From Chrysomallon squamiferum (taxonomy: Eukaryota > Mollusca > Gastropoda > Neomphalida > Peltospiridae): a stretch of DNA of 64,000 nt. Both the position numbers and the translations under genes were made by a program. Positions 11,124-24,562 of this stretch are shown piece after piece. The notes below the pieces were generated by a model. That model saw nothing but the letters and a program-made list of their open reading frames with translations. It was not told the origin of the DNA and made no database searches. The stretch covers positions 22,138,672-22,202,671 of the forward strand of contig CM022667.1 of the NCBI GenBank assembly GCA_012295275.1, given 5' to 3'. Every line of letters starts with the position of its first letter. Within the stretch, counting starts at the first letter, position 1.

Positions 11124-11945
11124 ATAAATAAATAAATAAATAAATAAATAATGAATCAATGAATATTAATAACACTATTGCACTTTTTAAATTCTATTAG
11201 AATGCATTGATAATGAGGAAAACTAAGAAATGGTTATATAACGTAAAAATAAATAACTAAACACGTGGTAAAAATGTTGAAATTTAGCATTTCGATTCTA
11301 TTACATAAGAAATTCTAGGCATCAGTATTTGTTATTTCCTTTTGTAAGTTATGTATTTATTTTTTTACTTTTATTTTTTTGAAGTAAAGAAAAGAAGCAA
11401 ATGTATTTATGCTTTTTTTATTCAGATGTGTTAAACTGACTTTGCATAAACCACAAGAAGAACATCTGTAATTTTGTATTTGTTTTATACACCAGTAAAT
11501 TAAGCATTTTCATTCCTTAACACTGTTTGATATTTTTCATTAAGCAACTTTAAAGAAATATTAATTTGTCTCCAGCATGTGGTATGAATTAAAAACAACA
11601 TTCTATATCACAATACAGGTTTTTTCTAAACTGCAAAATTTTTGTTATTATATTTAAATGTTATTTGTTCCAATATTTTAATACACGATGAGTCATTACA
11701 CAAATACGTGGCAGCTAGTTTTCAATTTAAGTAAACAAATTATAAGTGTTTATATTTTCAACTTTTTCCTTTTTCCTCTACATTCTTTTTTTAATTTAGT
11801 AAAAATAAATTAAAAGAAACAAAAAAAAAAATAAAGATCGTTTTCATCGATGTTATTACTTATAATTTATTTATTTCTGAAACAGTCTTCATTCTGTACA
11901 CTGACATTTTTTTTTTACCTGTTTCATTGTTATTCTAATTTTTGC

Positions 11946-12021
11946 GTGTGTATGTGTGTATTTGTGTTTGTGTAATTAGATCAAATACATTATAATGATA
12001 CACACAAACACACACCTACGT
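11946..12021 (+). repeat. Copy 2 of the 70-bp dispersed repeat
   Basis: Essentially identical to the copy about 890 bp upstream, including the unique core between the GT-rich and AC-rich halves, and in the same orientation. The unique core argues against chance similarity of two microsatellites. Confidence 0.75.
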
Positions 12022-13835
12022 ACAAAGAAACATACATCCTTACAATCATGCATACATACATGTAACGGAAACTTATTAGTACCTCTTTGCCAGATTTGTT
12101 TTTAACTGTAATTTTGTTTTCTATGTAGTGAATTATAGAATATTCAGAAAATCTTTATTTTTATATGCCTATTAAAGCAGAATATCCGCTACCTATTATC
12201 TTAAATATCTTATATTAGGGTAATATTTATTTATTTATATATTTAAATATCTTGTATAATCATGTTTACAATTAATATTTTTACAGTTCTTAACTGTTTA
12301 CCTAATTAATGATAGAAAACAGGGGGAATACACAAACACTAAATAGCAGAGCGTATGCAGACGTACATTGGCAATTTAGAAGCTGTTTTATATAATTAGG
12401 GGAAGTTCCGTTACGTAATAAACTAAGAAACACTGGGGTTTAACAAACTCAAAATTGGCATTAAAAGCTGCAAAGTAAATTCAGAAAGGCTGTAGACTGA
12501 ACACCCGAGCGATGGGTACACAAGTAGCTTTTTAACGAGATCTCTTTGGTCAGTAACCTACCTTATTGAGAGATGTGTTCTGACGGTCGTCTGCACAAGA
12601 CAAATGAAAACGCAGACAATGATAATTATGTTTTAATGTTTTTTGTATATGTAACATAATCTTGAATGATTTAAGATAGCTAAATCTATTACTGTTGAAT
12701 TTTTATGGTGTTATTCTGTGGTCCGTACTTACGCTTAAAAACTAAGATAACATATTTTAATAATTAAAAGATTATTTAGAAAGATCAAGTAACCAACTGG
12801 GCTGAATTAGTTTTGTATTATTTATCAACGCTATTTACTGATTTAGTACTTTAAGCTGTCACGTGATGCTATTATAGTCTGCTACCCTTTAGACGAGACG
12901 AGCCAAATTTTAGGTAGTAATACTACTCAGACTAGTCACCATGACAATACATAAGTACATATATACATACACGCACACATACATATATGTACATACACAC
13001 ACACACACAAATATATGTACATACAAACAAACACACACAAATATATTCATAACATACATACGCACGTTCGAACATAGAGATGAACAGAACAATAATTGTA
13101 TTTAAATGGTCAGACTAGCTGAGATAAATGGATTATTTGTAACACTCTTTATATCAAACATGTGGATTTTGTTTTCCATTCTAAATAAATGAATTCTGCA
13201 CATTAAATAAGTGAATATTTCCATTTTTCTAGAAAAATGTGTAGTAAAAAAAATAATAATAATTAAAAAATGCGAAGACAAAACAAATTATATTACCAGA
13301 GACACAACCAGAACAGTAAGGACGGGTGGCCTTAAAGATATCAATATCGTAATAGTAATAATAAATAACTTGTGTAACTTAAATTACTTTAGAACGTTTA
13401 CGTAGAGAAAACAAAATTAGATAGGCTTTTTGGTCATAAGAAGCTGTCTGTTATTTTGTCATGATAGATACGAGTATAGTGAAACCCAGCCGTCAGCCGT
13501 GACCACGCAGCCTTCATTTGACCGCTGCAAAACAAGTTCATTCTACAAGTTCATTCTAGAACATAGTGATCTAGTACTAGTAGTTTTAATCAGCGTCTAA
13601 ATGTAAGAGTCAAGGACGCCGGTAAAAAATAATTTTACCTTTGTTACTCATCACAAAAGTTATCTCGCTCACACATACACCTAGTTATTTTTAAGCCTGG
13701 GAGAAAAAGAAATAAAGTGAGAAACATTGTTGTCGTTTTGCTTTATGGCAGTATCCACTTACAGTCAGACTTACAAACAAACAAAAACATGTTTGATCTG
13801 AAGTGTTTGCTGATTTCATTCTTCGTCTTCTTTTT

Positions 13836-13867
<32 letters not shown>

Positions 13868-16808
13868 TATATATTTTTTTTGTTAGAATGCAAGACCTCT
13901 TAATAAACCAGTGGCCTGATTGGTAACATGTTTACATATCCACGCCCATGTCAGTGAGTTCACTTCGTTTCAGATTTCAATTAGCAAGACACTTTGCAGA
14001 TTAAACACAGTCACAGCGCAGTTCAGTGTTTGGACAGGACCACCAGAAGTGGCGAGACAGGAAGTATAAGAGATTGTCCGACTTACAATAATGTTTATTA
14101 GGTTATTTCTTTATTTATAAATATATTATTAGAGGTGGTACTAGCAGCAGTTGTTGTATTAGCAGTAGTATTTATTTACAATCTTTATTCACATGCACCA
14201 CCCCTATACCTACAAACATAAATCCTCGCGGCCGGGCATTGCCACAGAAAGCATCATGGCTTTCTTCTAACACAGTTGCAAAAATATCGAGTGCACTTAT
14301 GGATAAAAAAACTTATAATAAGCCAATTTTTCATTTGAAACCGAAATAGATCTTTGATTAGAGCCAGTTGCACAAAAAAAATAAAATAAAAATAAAAATA
14401 AATAAATTGTAGAAGCAGAACAAAAAATTCGACTAGGACGCGGTATATAAAAACATAAATATGAAAGGAATAATGTTGAATTATCAAAATTATATACCAA
14501 AAGAGTTGAACTCGTACTTTTTGGCCGGCAAGCATTTAGAAATCGCAATGATTAAACAAAACAAACACCCTGCATGCACAGTGAAATGCGGAAATGACCG
14601 ACGCCATCTTTAAAAATATTGTATAAAAAGCTGCCGTACATCAATAAAAGTATTTATTTTGGAGAAACAAAGCCAAATTGGTATGACTGTCCGCTTTAGC
14701 AGTTGAATAATGATTTTAAAAATGATGACCGTGTCCATGTTCAGTAAGTGTCCGCCAATCTCAATATCCAGTGAAAAACATGGGATTCGGAAAAGTGTCC
14801 GTACATCGCAGTTGTTCGCTCATCTAGGGGCCCGCTAAAGACAAGTACCACTGCATTTCATTTTTCATATTTGTTCCCATTACACATTAGTTCAGCTCCA
14901 TTTCCATTAATATCATTTAATATAATACACACACGTGTAAATAGTGTTTCATTTTATCACTAACGTAAAATGATTCGAATTCCTTCTGATAGCAGTCATA
15001 AAAACACTTGGCAACAAGTAGGAAGATCTACAGAGTAGGGCGGTGGTAGACGGTGTCAACAAATGAAATCTACTGCTCTATCGGATTATTTATAACAATT
15101 TATGATTCAGGTATATTGCCTTTCTTGGCACAGATTCAATATAAAAGCCGTGAACAAACAGAGCCGCAGGACGTCTTGGTGCGCTGAGTGCAAAAACATG
15201 GTCCCATGACCAGCAACAATAGCGGCTCGCCTATGGCTTTGTGTAAAATTCGGCCCTGAGAAAATTCGTACACACTTATTAAAGTAAATAACAAAGAACT
15301 CTCTTCATTTAGAACAGCGGGAAAGTTATTCTCTATAATCGTTGGTTTCAACTCGATCGCACAGACTGAATTTTAATTTTGTTAGTCCATCTAATGACAT
15401 GTTTTTCATTCTAAAGAGCTTGCATTTGTTCTTCTAATTTGACATCCATCTTGACACATGGGGCAAATTTCTTTTCAGTTTTATTACACACAGTCCGTGG
15501 GGTATGTTCCTAAAACTGGCAGTTTCCAGATTATGTCATCGGTGAGGTGTTATAATCCGCTTCCAGAAATGGGAAAACTGGCGTGAGCAATTAAGGCCAA
15601 TTTAGAGGCATGAAGAACAGAGGGGGCGATTAACGAGATTAACTTTAATGAGCAGTGAAGAGGAGAGGTGAGCCTGAATAGAGGTTGCAAGAAAATTAAT
15701 GTTTGGAGACAAATTAATGTTGTATCTCAGTAATATTGTAATATACCAATTTAGATATGTGGGGTTAACAAGATCACTTAAGAGATGTATAAAATTTGGA
15801 GACAGGAAATACTACCTATATAAATACTGTACCCAGTTCGTATAATTCCCATTCGTAGAAAAAGCTCGACTACTGCAATACCTGATTACCTCTGTTTATA
15901 ATGAACTTAGCCTTTACATACATCTGGTTTCTTTCTAACATTCAGAAGCGGAGCGCATTGTTCCTAAATCGATTATGTAACATCATCCGAAAGCAGAAAA
16001 GGCGTTCACTACTCATTTGTTGTAGATTTTTTACTTTTTCATTATTATCATCATCATCTTCCTCCTCCTCGTTATCATCATCATTAACATTATTATTATA
16101 TTATTACTATTATGATTGTTGTTATTATTATTCGTATTCGTATTCTTCTTATTCTTATTCGTATTATTATTATTATTATTATTAAGCTGGGCATTTCTAA
16201 TTCATAAACATTTCCTTTCCGTTACAAAACAACCGACCAATAATAAACAATTTTACATCAGTTTCATCTAATTTCATTAAAAATAAAAGAAAAGAAAAAA
16301 AAAAAAAGCGGCACGATGTGTTTTTTGTTAATTCTCATGTTTGCTTCTGTAAAAGAAAACGACAAAAATATTATTATGACTAACTAATTTTATTCAACAA
16401 TATAATTTAAAAAAACCAAACATATTTTACTTAGAGTAATTCACTTATATTCAGTAAATGGAATATGTGAACGTTGCATTTATCATTAACTGTTCGAATT
16501 AAACCATATTCAGTTTAAACATTATCAATTTATATGTTACTGAGCATATTTACGTTATGCACACATACATATTCACATTGTGCACATATTATACAATATA
16601 TGTGGCATAGTATGTTAATAGTAAGTACAATAAAGATATTATGACCTGCGAATACTTTGGCTATGACTGAAAAAGTTTATACGAAGGACCAAATCATTGG
16701 GAATACTTTTTTAATTATTTACTATTTACATTCACTACATTCGATACATAGAATATTTCCATATTTGTCATATTAACATACTTTATGCGATAAGTGATAT
16801 CGATACTA

Positions 16809-17458
16809 CAATAATACCTCAGATTAAAGATGTAACTGGTTCCAAATTTCCGATAGTTAAGTCAGGTATCGTTAAGCGGGAGACTAATTTACATAGAATT
16901 AAGGTTAAAAGTAGTGGTTACTTTCTCGCTGATGAAATTTGACATAAAAAAAAGAGGTGAAATAAGGAGAAATAAAACGGCAGTTAAGACATAAATGATT
17001 TAATAGATTATAGATATTAAGTAAACAGTAAATCATTTACAAATACATTAAGAAATAATTATATGCCGCTCATTGTGGGTTCATTTTTGTGGGTTTTGGT
17101 TTCATTTAAGATAATGTATTTTGTTTATAAAGTTATTGTCTTCCGTTTCTTTTATCATCAGCATTTGCCGGTATACTGTTATTCGTTTTGACATATTGGA
17201 AGGGTAAATTACAAACGAGTTTATGTCTAAATCGAAGCAGATGAGAAAAGAGAATCAGAATATCAGATGCACGTATGACGTGTCAACTGATCAAAACAGC
17301 TGAGAAGCTCGTGAATGAACGAAAACGGACTTAAAAACCATGCATTGTATCCATTTGTATCATTTATTTCGAGCAATTAACTATTAAATTTCTATTTATA
17401 TAATTTGTAAAGAAAAAAAGATCGTTAAAGCGGGATATCGTTAAGCGAGATGGTACTG
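16809..17458. mobile_element. Decayed Tigger/pogo-like element
   Basis: The right end, reverse complemented, begins CAGTACCATCTCGCTTAACG and carries TATCCCGC further in. The left end begins CAATAATACCTCAGATTAAA and contains TATCGTTAAGCGGGA about 65 bp inside. TA flanks both ends (16807-16808, 17459-17460). The terminal repeats have diverged and no transposase frame remains. The family assignment rests on the end style and TA target. Confidence 0.5.
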
Positions 17459-19198
17459 TATTTATACTATAATAATCGGTTTCCAAATAATCTGGAACAG
17501 TTCATTATAATGACTGAGGTAAAAACATGTACGTCAGTAAGACCTCTGAACCACATTTAGCCTTTCGACGAACTGGGAATTCTACCAGATGGGAGTCAGT
17601 GCCCGAACCTTGAATTGGACGTGGGCACGTAAAAAGAGTTCTCCATACCATACCAGATGGGAGTAAGCCCTGAACAGTCATGATGTTTGATATGTTTGAT
17701 CATGGCTGCGAAGGGAGAAATTTTGGACGGCAGAAAACCAGGTGCGGACCTCATACTTGATGGATATAGGTATGCACAGCGGATTAATAACAAGAATGGT
17801 ACGGTACCATGGAAATGTGTGACTGATTGTCCTACAAATTGTGGACAAAATACAGTTTAACAATTAAAGTGACGGAACACCAGTTAGTAAGGGCGAGCAA
17901 TAAACTGCCAGAAATGGAACAACTGGTGTGTCCAGTTAAGATGTGTTATAATCTCGGGAATAAACCGTCCGTGGGTCTGGATGCATTAATAGCAGCTTAA
18001 GTAACCCGAGATATTACAAATTATTAATGTTGTATTTTTATCGTTAATTGTTGGTATTATTTTAATTTATAAGGCTTTTTCAAATATAAGTATATATATA
18101 TTTTCATTTATTAATTTGATTAACTATTCAAAACATAAAAATAAAATTGTGTTTTACATAAAATGATTACTAAGAAACAATTTTAGAGCAGGATCTCGTC
18201 GTTTTCCATGTCTTTAACAAAAACAACTCTTTGTATTTATACTGACAACCCATGTAAGTAATATCAGTGGGTTTTATGAATGGTGCTACACTGGTTCGTG
18301 GCAGATGCAGAGATTATAAAGATAGTTTTAAGGATAGGCACTAAAGACTGTTCATATTTTCATGTAGGTTTAGGCTGGAATTCTAGATATTTATAAACTG
18401 GTTCTCGCAAGTAAGAATGTAATAACTGGTTATGTATGTTTCCATCCTTGTTATCGAGGGTGTGGTCATACTGAGATGACAAGTTTAAAAACTGAGATTA
18501 ATGTCCGACATTTTATAGGTGACTGGTCGGGTCCCCTATGAAGTGAATATTTCAACACGCTAGTTAAATTTGCCATTTAATTCTATATGAAATATTTTTG
18601 TGTTTATAGCTTTTGATATAATAAGAATAGGGAAGAGAAATTAATATGGGAAAAGTCATCATGCTGCTTGGTTGAAAAAATAATACTAACGAGATGAATA
18701 ACAGTAATAATAGTAGTAACAGTTGCAGTAAATGAACTAATAAGTAAATAAATAACGATTTTGGCTTTCATCTTCAACCATAGCGGGCTATGAGATCAGT
18801 TTGGTAGCTTTAACCCTGATCCACGTGACTTTGCGCTAGATCCTGCGGATAAACTGGCAAGAACGGCAGTCGTCATTATTTGTTGCTATAGCTATTCTTG
18901 TATGATTCTTTTTCTCACAGAGAATAGACATCCGTTAAATCACACCATGAAAATAAATTTTAGGATCTTTTATATGCGTGTTCACGATTGAACGATGGCC
19001 TTCGATATCGCTGACGAAATGTGCTGAATAGAACAACCTCCTCCACGCCAAAACCTCACTAACGATTGATTTATGTTTTAATGCGGTTCTGGCTAGCGTT
19101 CGTAATTTGTGCCGATTAAAAATGTGTGCTAACATGACAGTTCTAAATATTAAACAAGATTTTTAACATAATTTGAAGCCCTTCATGTTATATGTGTT

Positions 19199-19257
<59 letters not shown>

Positions 19258-21583
19258 CCTTAATAGGTATATTTATATCATACAGATCCCAGAGTTCATA
19301 ACCGAAGTTCATTCCTCCTTAATAGATCTGTCTGTTTTATCAAAGGTAGTAATTTGCATTTTTCTGTCAGTGGGAATTTGTGTAAATTTCTTACTTCTAA
19401 GGTCTTCTGTATCATCATTTTTATTTGTTATTTGTTTGATATTATTATTATTATTATTATTATTATTAAAGTTCTTCTTTATAATATTATTTAAAAATTA
19501 AATATTAAATACAGCCACAATCTAGAAATATATATATATTATATTCTGAATAATAATTTCTCTTTCAATGTAGGGCGACATCAAGGAACGCATTCAGAAT
19601 CTCGGAAAGGCGTTTGCCAGATTACCTTTAACTTTCGTGATGAAATGAAATGAATAATTTATTACAAAGCCAAAAAGACTGAACAGAACTGATTACGCAG
19701 AGATACACACATGCACATTTCGTACACAAAAACATGTACATAAACACAAACATTATTCTTCACCTATTTCAATTATATATATACATATTTACATATAACA
19801 GATTTATATATATATATATAAATCTGTTATATGTAAATAAAACAGTAGCGTTCTGTTTGCGCCTCTAAGAGCTGTAATCAATAGATATAAATAATAATAA
19901 GGGAGTCAGCCACATGACTTAACAATCAATATTAAAATGAACAGTAACTTTGTATGCAATGAAAAAGTAAACAGTAATCAAATCAATATAATGATTTACC
20001 TTCAGTTACGTATTTGTCACGAAACCATTAATTTATCCTTTAAGATATTTTAACACATTCTTCTCCATAGCAACAAGACATTTGTCCGTATTTTCTAACC
20101 ACCTGCATGGCCACATGTTTACGCCATCTCCGAGCCGGGAACAGGTAGGAAATGAAACATGAACGTTCCATTCAATAAGAAACGAAAGAATACAGTTACT
20201 TCCCTTGAATAGATTATTACGCTTCGTTGTACTTATAAAGGCCGTTTTCAGTATGAGCTTTAAGCCTTTTTCCTTCTCAATTTGCTTTGCTTATTATTTC
20301 TTTTTCTTTTTCGTCTTGTTTTCTTTATAACTCCTTGCTTTATATGACAACTTAATCAGGTGTTTGAGTATGATTGAAAATAACTTATAGGAATGCATGC
20401 ATGTATGCATTTATGTATGGATGAATATAACAAATAACTACAAACATATATACATACACATAATATTATAATTATGTGAATAATGACGCAGTGAGAAAAT
20501 TAGCTTTATGTACACAGCTAATAACTTAAGCTTATCTGTGTGCAGGTGATACTAATATTATTACCTCGGTTATTTATTTATTCCTTTATCAATATCTATC
20601 CGTTTTTCATTAATTTTTGTCATACGTCACCTATTTTGCGGTTACACAAAGCCGGATTAATTCGGTTCGTGGGAATTAGAAGAATTTGTCGCGATATGGC
20701 GACATGCCAAGAAAGTAACAACCTGTAAGAGGAATAAAGTTTAAAGTGCTTTCTTTTCTCTTCACAAATGATTTAAGTTAACTGTTGTTATTTCAAATAA
20801 AGGAAGGGCAATAACTCATAGATATCTACCTCCGCTACTCACATAAGACAAATAAAAATACGCACACACTTCTACTCACATACGTTCTGTGACCGTGCAA
20901 ACATACACATATACACTTTTGCATACCTACCTAAACAAGAGTCCAACCATTTTTCCATATACAACACAACACACACAAAGAACTTTCTGGCCAGGTGGGG
21001 GTACGAGAAACTGATTTCTCCGAAAAACTGTTTGTGCGCCAGTGTAAATATATATTAGTAGCTGACATGCATGATAATCTGAAATGGTAATCGGTGACAA
21101 ACAATTTATAATTATGCTTGCATGATATAACTGTGATTTTGTTTTATTTTTAGTCTTTACCATTTTTAAATAGATATATAAACTGATATATTTATGTAAA
21201 TTTTTAGAGAAATAAGTATTTCATGAACAGTTTCATATTAAGTCAATAGTAGACAAGAATAGAAATGAAAAATAAATACATCATTAATAATATTTTTTCT
21301 TCTTTCCTGTTCCTTTCCGACAGACGAAATTTCATCTTCATTACATACATTCGTAAGCAGCAGTGACATAGAATATAAACTAAACTGAGCAAAGCCCCCC
21401 AAAACCATATCAAAAGCACAACGGTCACTACAGAATACTAAAGCATAATGCAGCAAATCAAGTAATTAGTTTAATATAAGTTCAAGTCAATCAAATGGAG
21501 CCGCCATTTTGTGCAACAGCCCACTTGTCGCTTCCAGATCCAGAACTTCGACTCAAATCCCAATGCCCATGTATATTAGATTC
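17459..21583. other. Gene-poor AT-rich region
   Basis: Contains an AAT microsatellite at about 19201-19252, an ATT run at about 19441-19468, and a short palindrome at about 19786-19838 (an ACATATAACAGATTTATATA half pairing with its complement across a TA run). No supportable gene. Confidence 0.5.
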
Positions 21584-22668
21584 CTGTTTATGTATTTATG
21601 TAGGCCTAACTGCATTTAGCAAATACAAGTATCTACATTTTTGTGACCATTCATACTGGATAGAAGGAATGTTACATAAGTTTGAAACCAGGAAGCATAA
21701 TAATTATGACAAAAACAAAATAAGAAAAAGAAAAAAAACGATAAGAAACAAGAATTAATATATTTTTATTTGTTTTTTAAATGAATGAATCTATAATTTT
21801 AAATTAAATTAAGAAAAAAGAAATGTCTGAAAATTACTGGATCAAAGAGAAAAGAAAAGGCACTTGATAGACGAATTTTAAAGCTATTACAAGTATTAGT
21901 TTGTTACACAATACTCACCACATTTTGGCCGCTAAATAACATAACTTTAAAATTTAAAAACTGCCTTTAAAAATTCATCATCGCGTATTTTTCTGGTCAA
22001 ACAAAACTCTATAATTCTTTGCACATGTTGGCAGTTAAAAGCAGATTATTTATTTACTATAATAATTAATACAAATTTAACATTTGTCGTTGATTTATCT
22101 TTTTATGTATAGAGATAATTTCACTCAATCATGTCAAACATTAGTACTTTAATAAAATATCTATAATTAGTATATGCCAAAGAAATTCATCTAATGAAAC
22201 ACAACTTCATAGATCATTGAATTTTACATTAAACAAGGACCAGATTATTACTCTTCATTACAAAGACACCATCAGGGTTATATTTAAATTCAATTTCTAA
22301 TCTGAACTAGCAGGATTTCATTTTTCCGAGACTCAGTCTATCAAATCTTTAATTTTTATTTTCTTTCTTTATTACTACATTATATTTATATTTGAAGAAT
22401 GATATTTTACTTTTTATTCCTATTTTTCTTTTTCTTTTTTCTTAATTTAATTTAAAATTATAGATTCATTCATTAAAAAAACAAATTAAAATATATTAAT
22501 TCTTGTTTCTTAATGTTTTTTCTTTTTCTTTTGTTTTTGTCATAATTATTATGCTTCCTGGTTTTAAACACTTATGTAACATTTTTTCTATTCAGTATGT
22601 ATGGTCACAAAAATGTGGATACTTGTATTTGCTAAATGCAGGTAGACCTACATAAATACATAAACAAG
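21584..22668. repeat. Long inverted repeat with roughly 240-bp arms
   Basis: The left arm (about 21584-21822) contains CTGTTTATGTATTTATGTAG and, further in, ACCAGGAAGCATAATAATTA. Both recur reverse complemented in the right arm (about 22425-22668). The arms differ by scattered substitutions and small indels, and the loop is about 600 bp. The form suits a foldback-type DNA transposon, an inverted duplication or a source of long hairpin RNA. I see no coding sequence or clear target duplication. Confidence 0.7.
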
Positions 22669-23754
22669 TAGGTGTTAAGTAGATTAAGGATGAATATATT
22701 CAAAATCTAATGTTTATTTTTCAACATGCATGTGTGTGTGTGTGTGTTTTCTTTTTTTTACACGTGGAACAAACTGCTGGTCAAACTAATTTTTCGCCTA
22801 AGTTGTGATTGTTACAAGATCAGTATTTGTGATAGGCTGTGACCATTCCAGTCTGGTTATCAATGTTTGTTTAGTACATTTTGTGTCAGAATTGTCACTG
22901 CCAGCTAGAGAAAAATCCACTGACATTATCAACAAGGACTTTCACAGTAACATCATGTTTCATCTAGTTCGAAAACCGGTATTTAAATACATTTAAATAC
23001 CAGTTTTAGTAATTATGGGTAATACTGTTACCAAAGCACCAATACCGGTTTTCTAAATTTTAACGAATTATGTTGAGAGATATGTTAGTTGTTAACATAA
23101 GTTTATGTTAGTTATTCAGTTGTTGCTAGCATGTCTTCAGATGCAAGTTCAATGCTTGCTGTTTAATGTTGCACGTTTTCCTGTTTGATTGCTGACATGT
23201 GTGCCATCCTAAGTCATTTTGGCAACTAGTGATAAGGGATTGGCTCCTGCTTCTTGGTTGTCCTATGCACAAACTAACTAAAACTGGTGAAAACCAGCAT
23301 TCAGGATATCTGTCGGTAATTTTTCGGTATTGATATTATTGGTAATTTGCAAACCCTAATTTCATCTTATACATCAGCAAGTAACAAAAAGGAAAGCCTC
23401 ATAACATACAGATCATGTAAAATTATTAACAAGAAACAAACCATATATGTACAATTTTACTCTGTGCAGGTTTATCAGTGAGATCAAGGACGTCTCGGAA
23501 CTGTACACACTTTTGTTAAGTTGCTTTATAAAAAGCACGAGTTTCTCATAATATTAGTGAAGATTTTTCTTTATAAGTTAAATTTTTCTTCCAGACGAAT
23601 AAACATGAATAGTAGTTTGGTGTTGAACATTTTACTTTACACTCGATTTATTCAATTTTGTTTTCTGCTTCAGCAGATCTCAAACTGAAAGGAAATACAG
23701 TACACATGATTGATGTCTGACACCTGAATCCATGACTAAGTGATAAAAGATATA
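22669..23754. other. Non-coding stretch with palindromes
   Basis: Contains a short TG run near 22729-22747 and a strong palindrome at about 22973-23010. An ACCGGTATT-type motif recurs near 23040 and in related form near 23330. This may be the interior or ends of a decayed DNA transposon, but boundaries cannot be set. No gene is seen. Confidence 0.4.
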
Positions 23755-24562
23755 CCGTATATACTTGTGTATAAGTCGAATTTTTGGGAGACTATATTAA
23801 GGTAATATTTTGGGGCTCGACTTATACATAGGTAATGCTTTTGTAGCTGTTGCTGAAGAGTCGCCATTTTGATTATTTTTTGCTACGGGATGCATCTAAA
23901 TTAATCGCGGTCTTTCAGCTTTTCAAAAATATAATTTTATCGTATAACAATTTTTGAAAAATTAAATAACAAAACCAAATATGAATGTAAAACATGATAT
24001 TCTTCCGTTTAATGACATAAAAATACATTTTAAAGCGAGAAAACCGTCAGTACGGCGTTATGCCTTACGGTGTTTTGCAGTGATCTAGGAATGCTACTTC
24101 TCTGCCAAATTGCACTAAATATCGGTCCTAATTTCATAAACAAAACTCACTTGTTTAATTGTAAAGAATTTGGTGAAATAATATTGCAATCGTCATTAAT
24201 ATCCACTACCGACAAATTTTGTAAATCATAGAACGGCTAAATATAACGGTGAGTTAGGTCTCCATGGTAGACCTATTACATTAAAGAGATACTATTTATG
24301 ATACATTTAGGCTATAGCTCGTGTAATACATGCATTTACGTTATTATGGTATGTTCGTGCAAGTTACAGCTCGTGCAAGTTATGTTACAGTAGGCGTACA
24401 ATGTAGGCCTTCACGGCATTGTCACACTGGTCTAAAAATAGTGACGGTGCCTGGAATCTACAGTCGACTTATACACAAGTAATACCTAAAATGACGCAAT
24501 TTTTGGTCTTAAAATACACATCGACTTATACATAAGGTCGCCTTGTACACAAGTATATACGG
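23755..24562. mobile_element. 808-bp TA-flanked DNA transposon derivative
   Basis: The left end reads CCGTATATACTTGTGTATAA and the right end, reverse complemented, reads CCGTATATACTTGTGTACAA, so the terminal inverted repeats are clear. TA lies outside each end (23753-23754, 24563-24564). Subterminal GTATAAGTCGA motifs are also inverted at the two ends. There is no transposase frame, so it is a non-autonomous element of the Tc1/mariner/pogo type. Confidence 0.75.

Larger units (their letters stand above)
8516..16808. other. Gene-poor AT-rich region
   Basis: I see no gene here. It holds AAT/AAAT microsatellites (near 9050, 9490, 10230-10310, 10730, 11120), a TA run near 13850-13873, CA/TG-rich tracts near 12960-13060 and CTT/ATT-rich DNA near 16040-16185. 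Longer open frames here are translations of these low-complexity tracts. A 70-bp sequence is repeated at about 11055 and 11950 and is listed separately. A degenerate Tigger-like element may span about 14680-14860, but its ends are too decayed to call. Confidence 0.55.

Noticed and set aside
14680-14860. Another Tigger-like element (ends with CCGCTTTAGC and its inverse near 14830)
   Set aside because: The two ends match only partly and no TA pair could be fixed; left as an unproven remnant.
15136-15351. 71-codon minus-strand frame in the gene-poor region
   Set aside because: No domain, no splice partners, no conserved pattern; typical chance frame.
22700-23370. hAT-type transposon around the ACCGGTATT motifs
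   Set aside because: No paired terminal repeats with an 8-bp target duplication could be found by eye.
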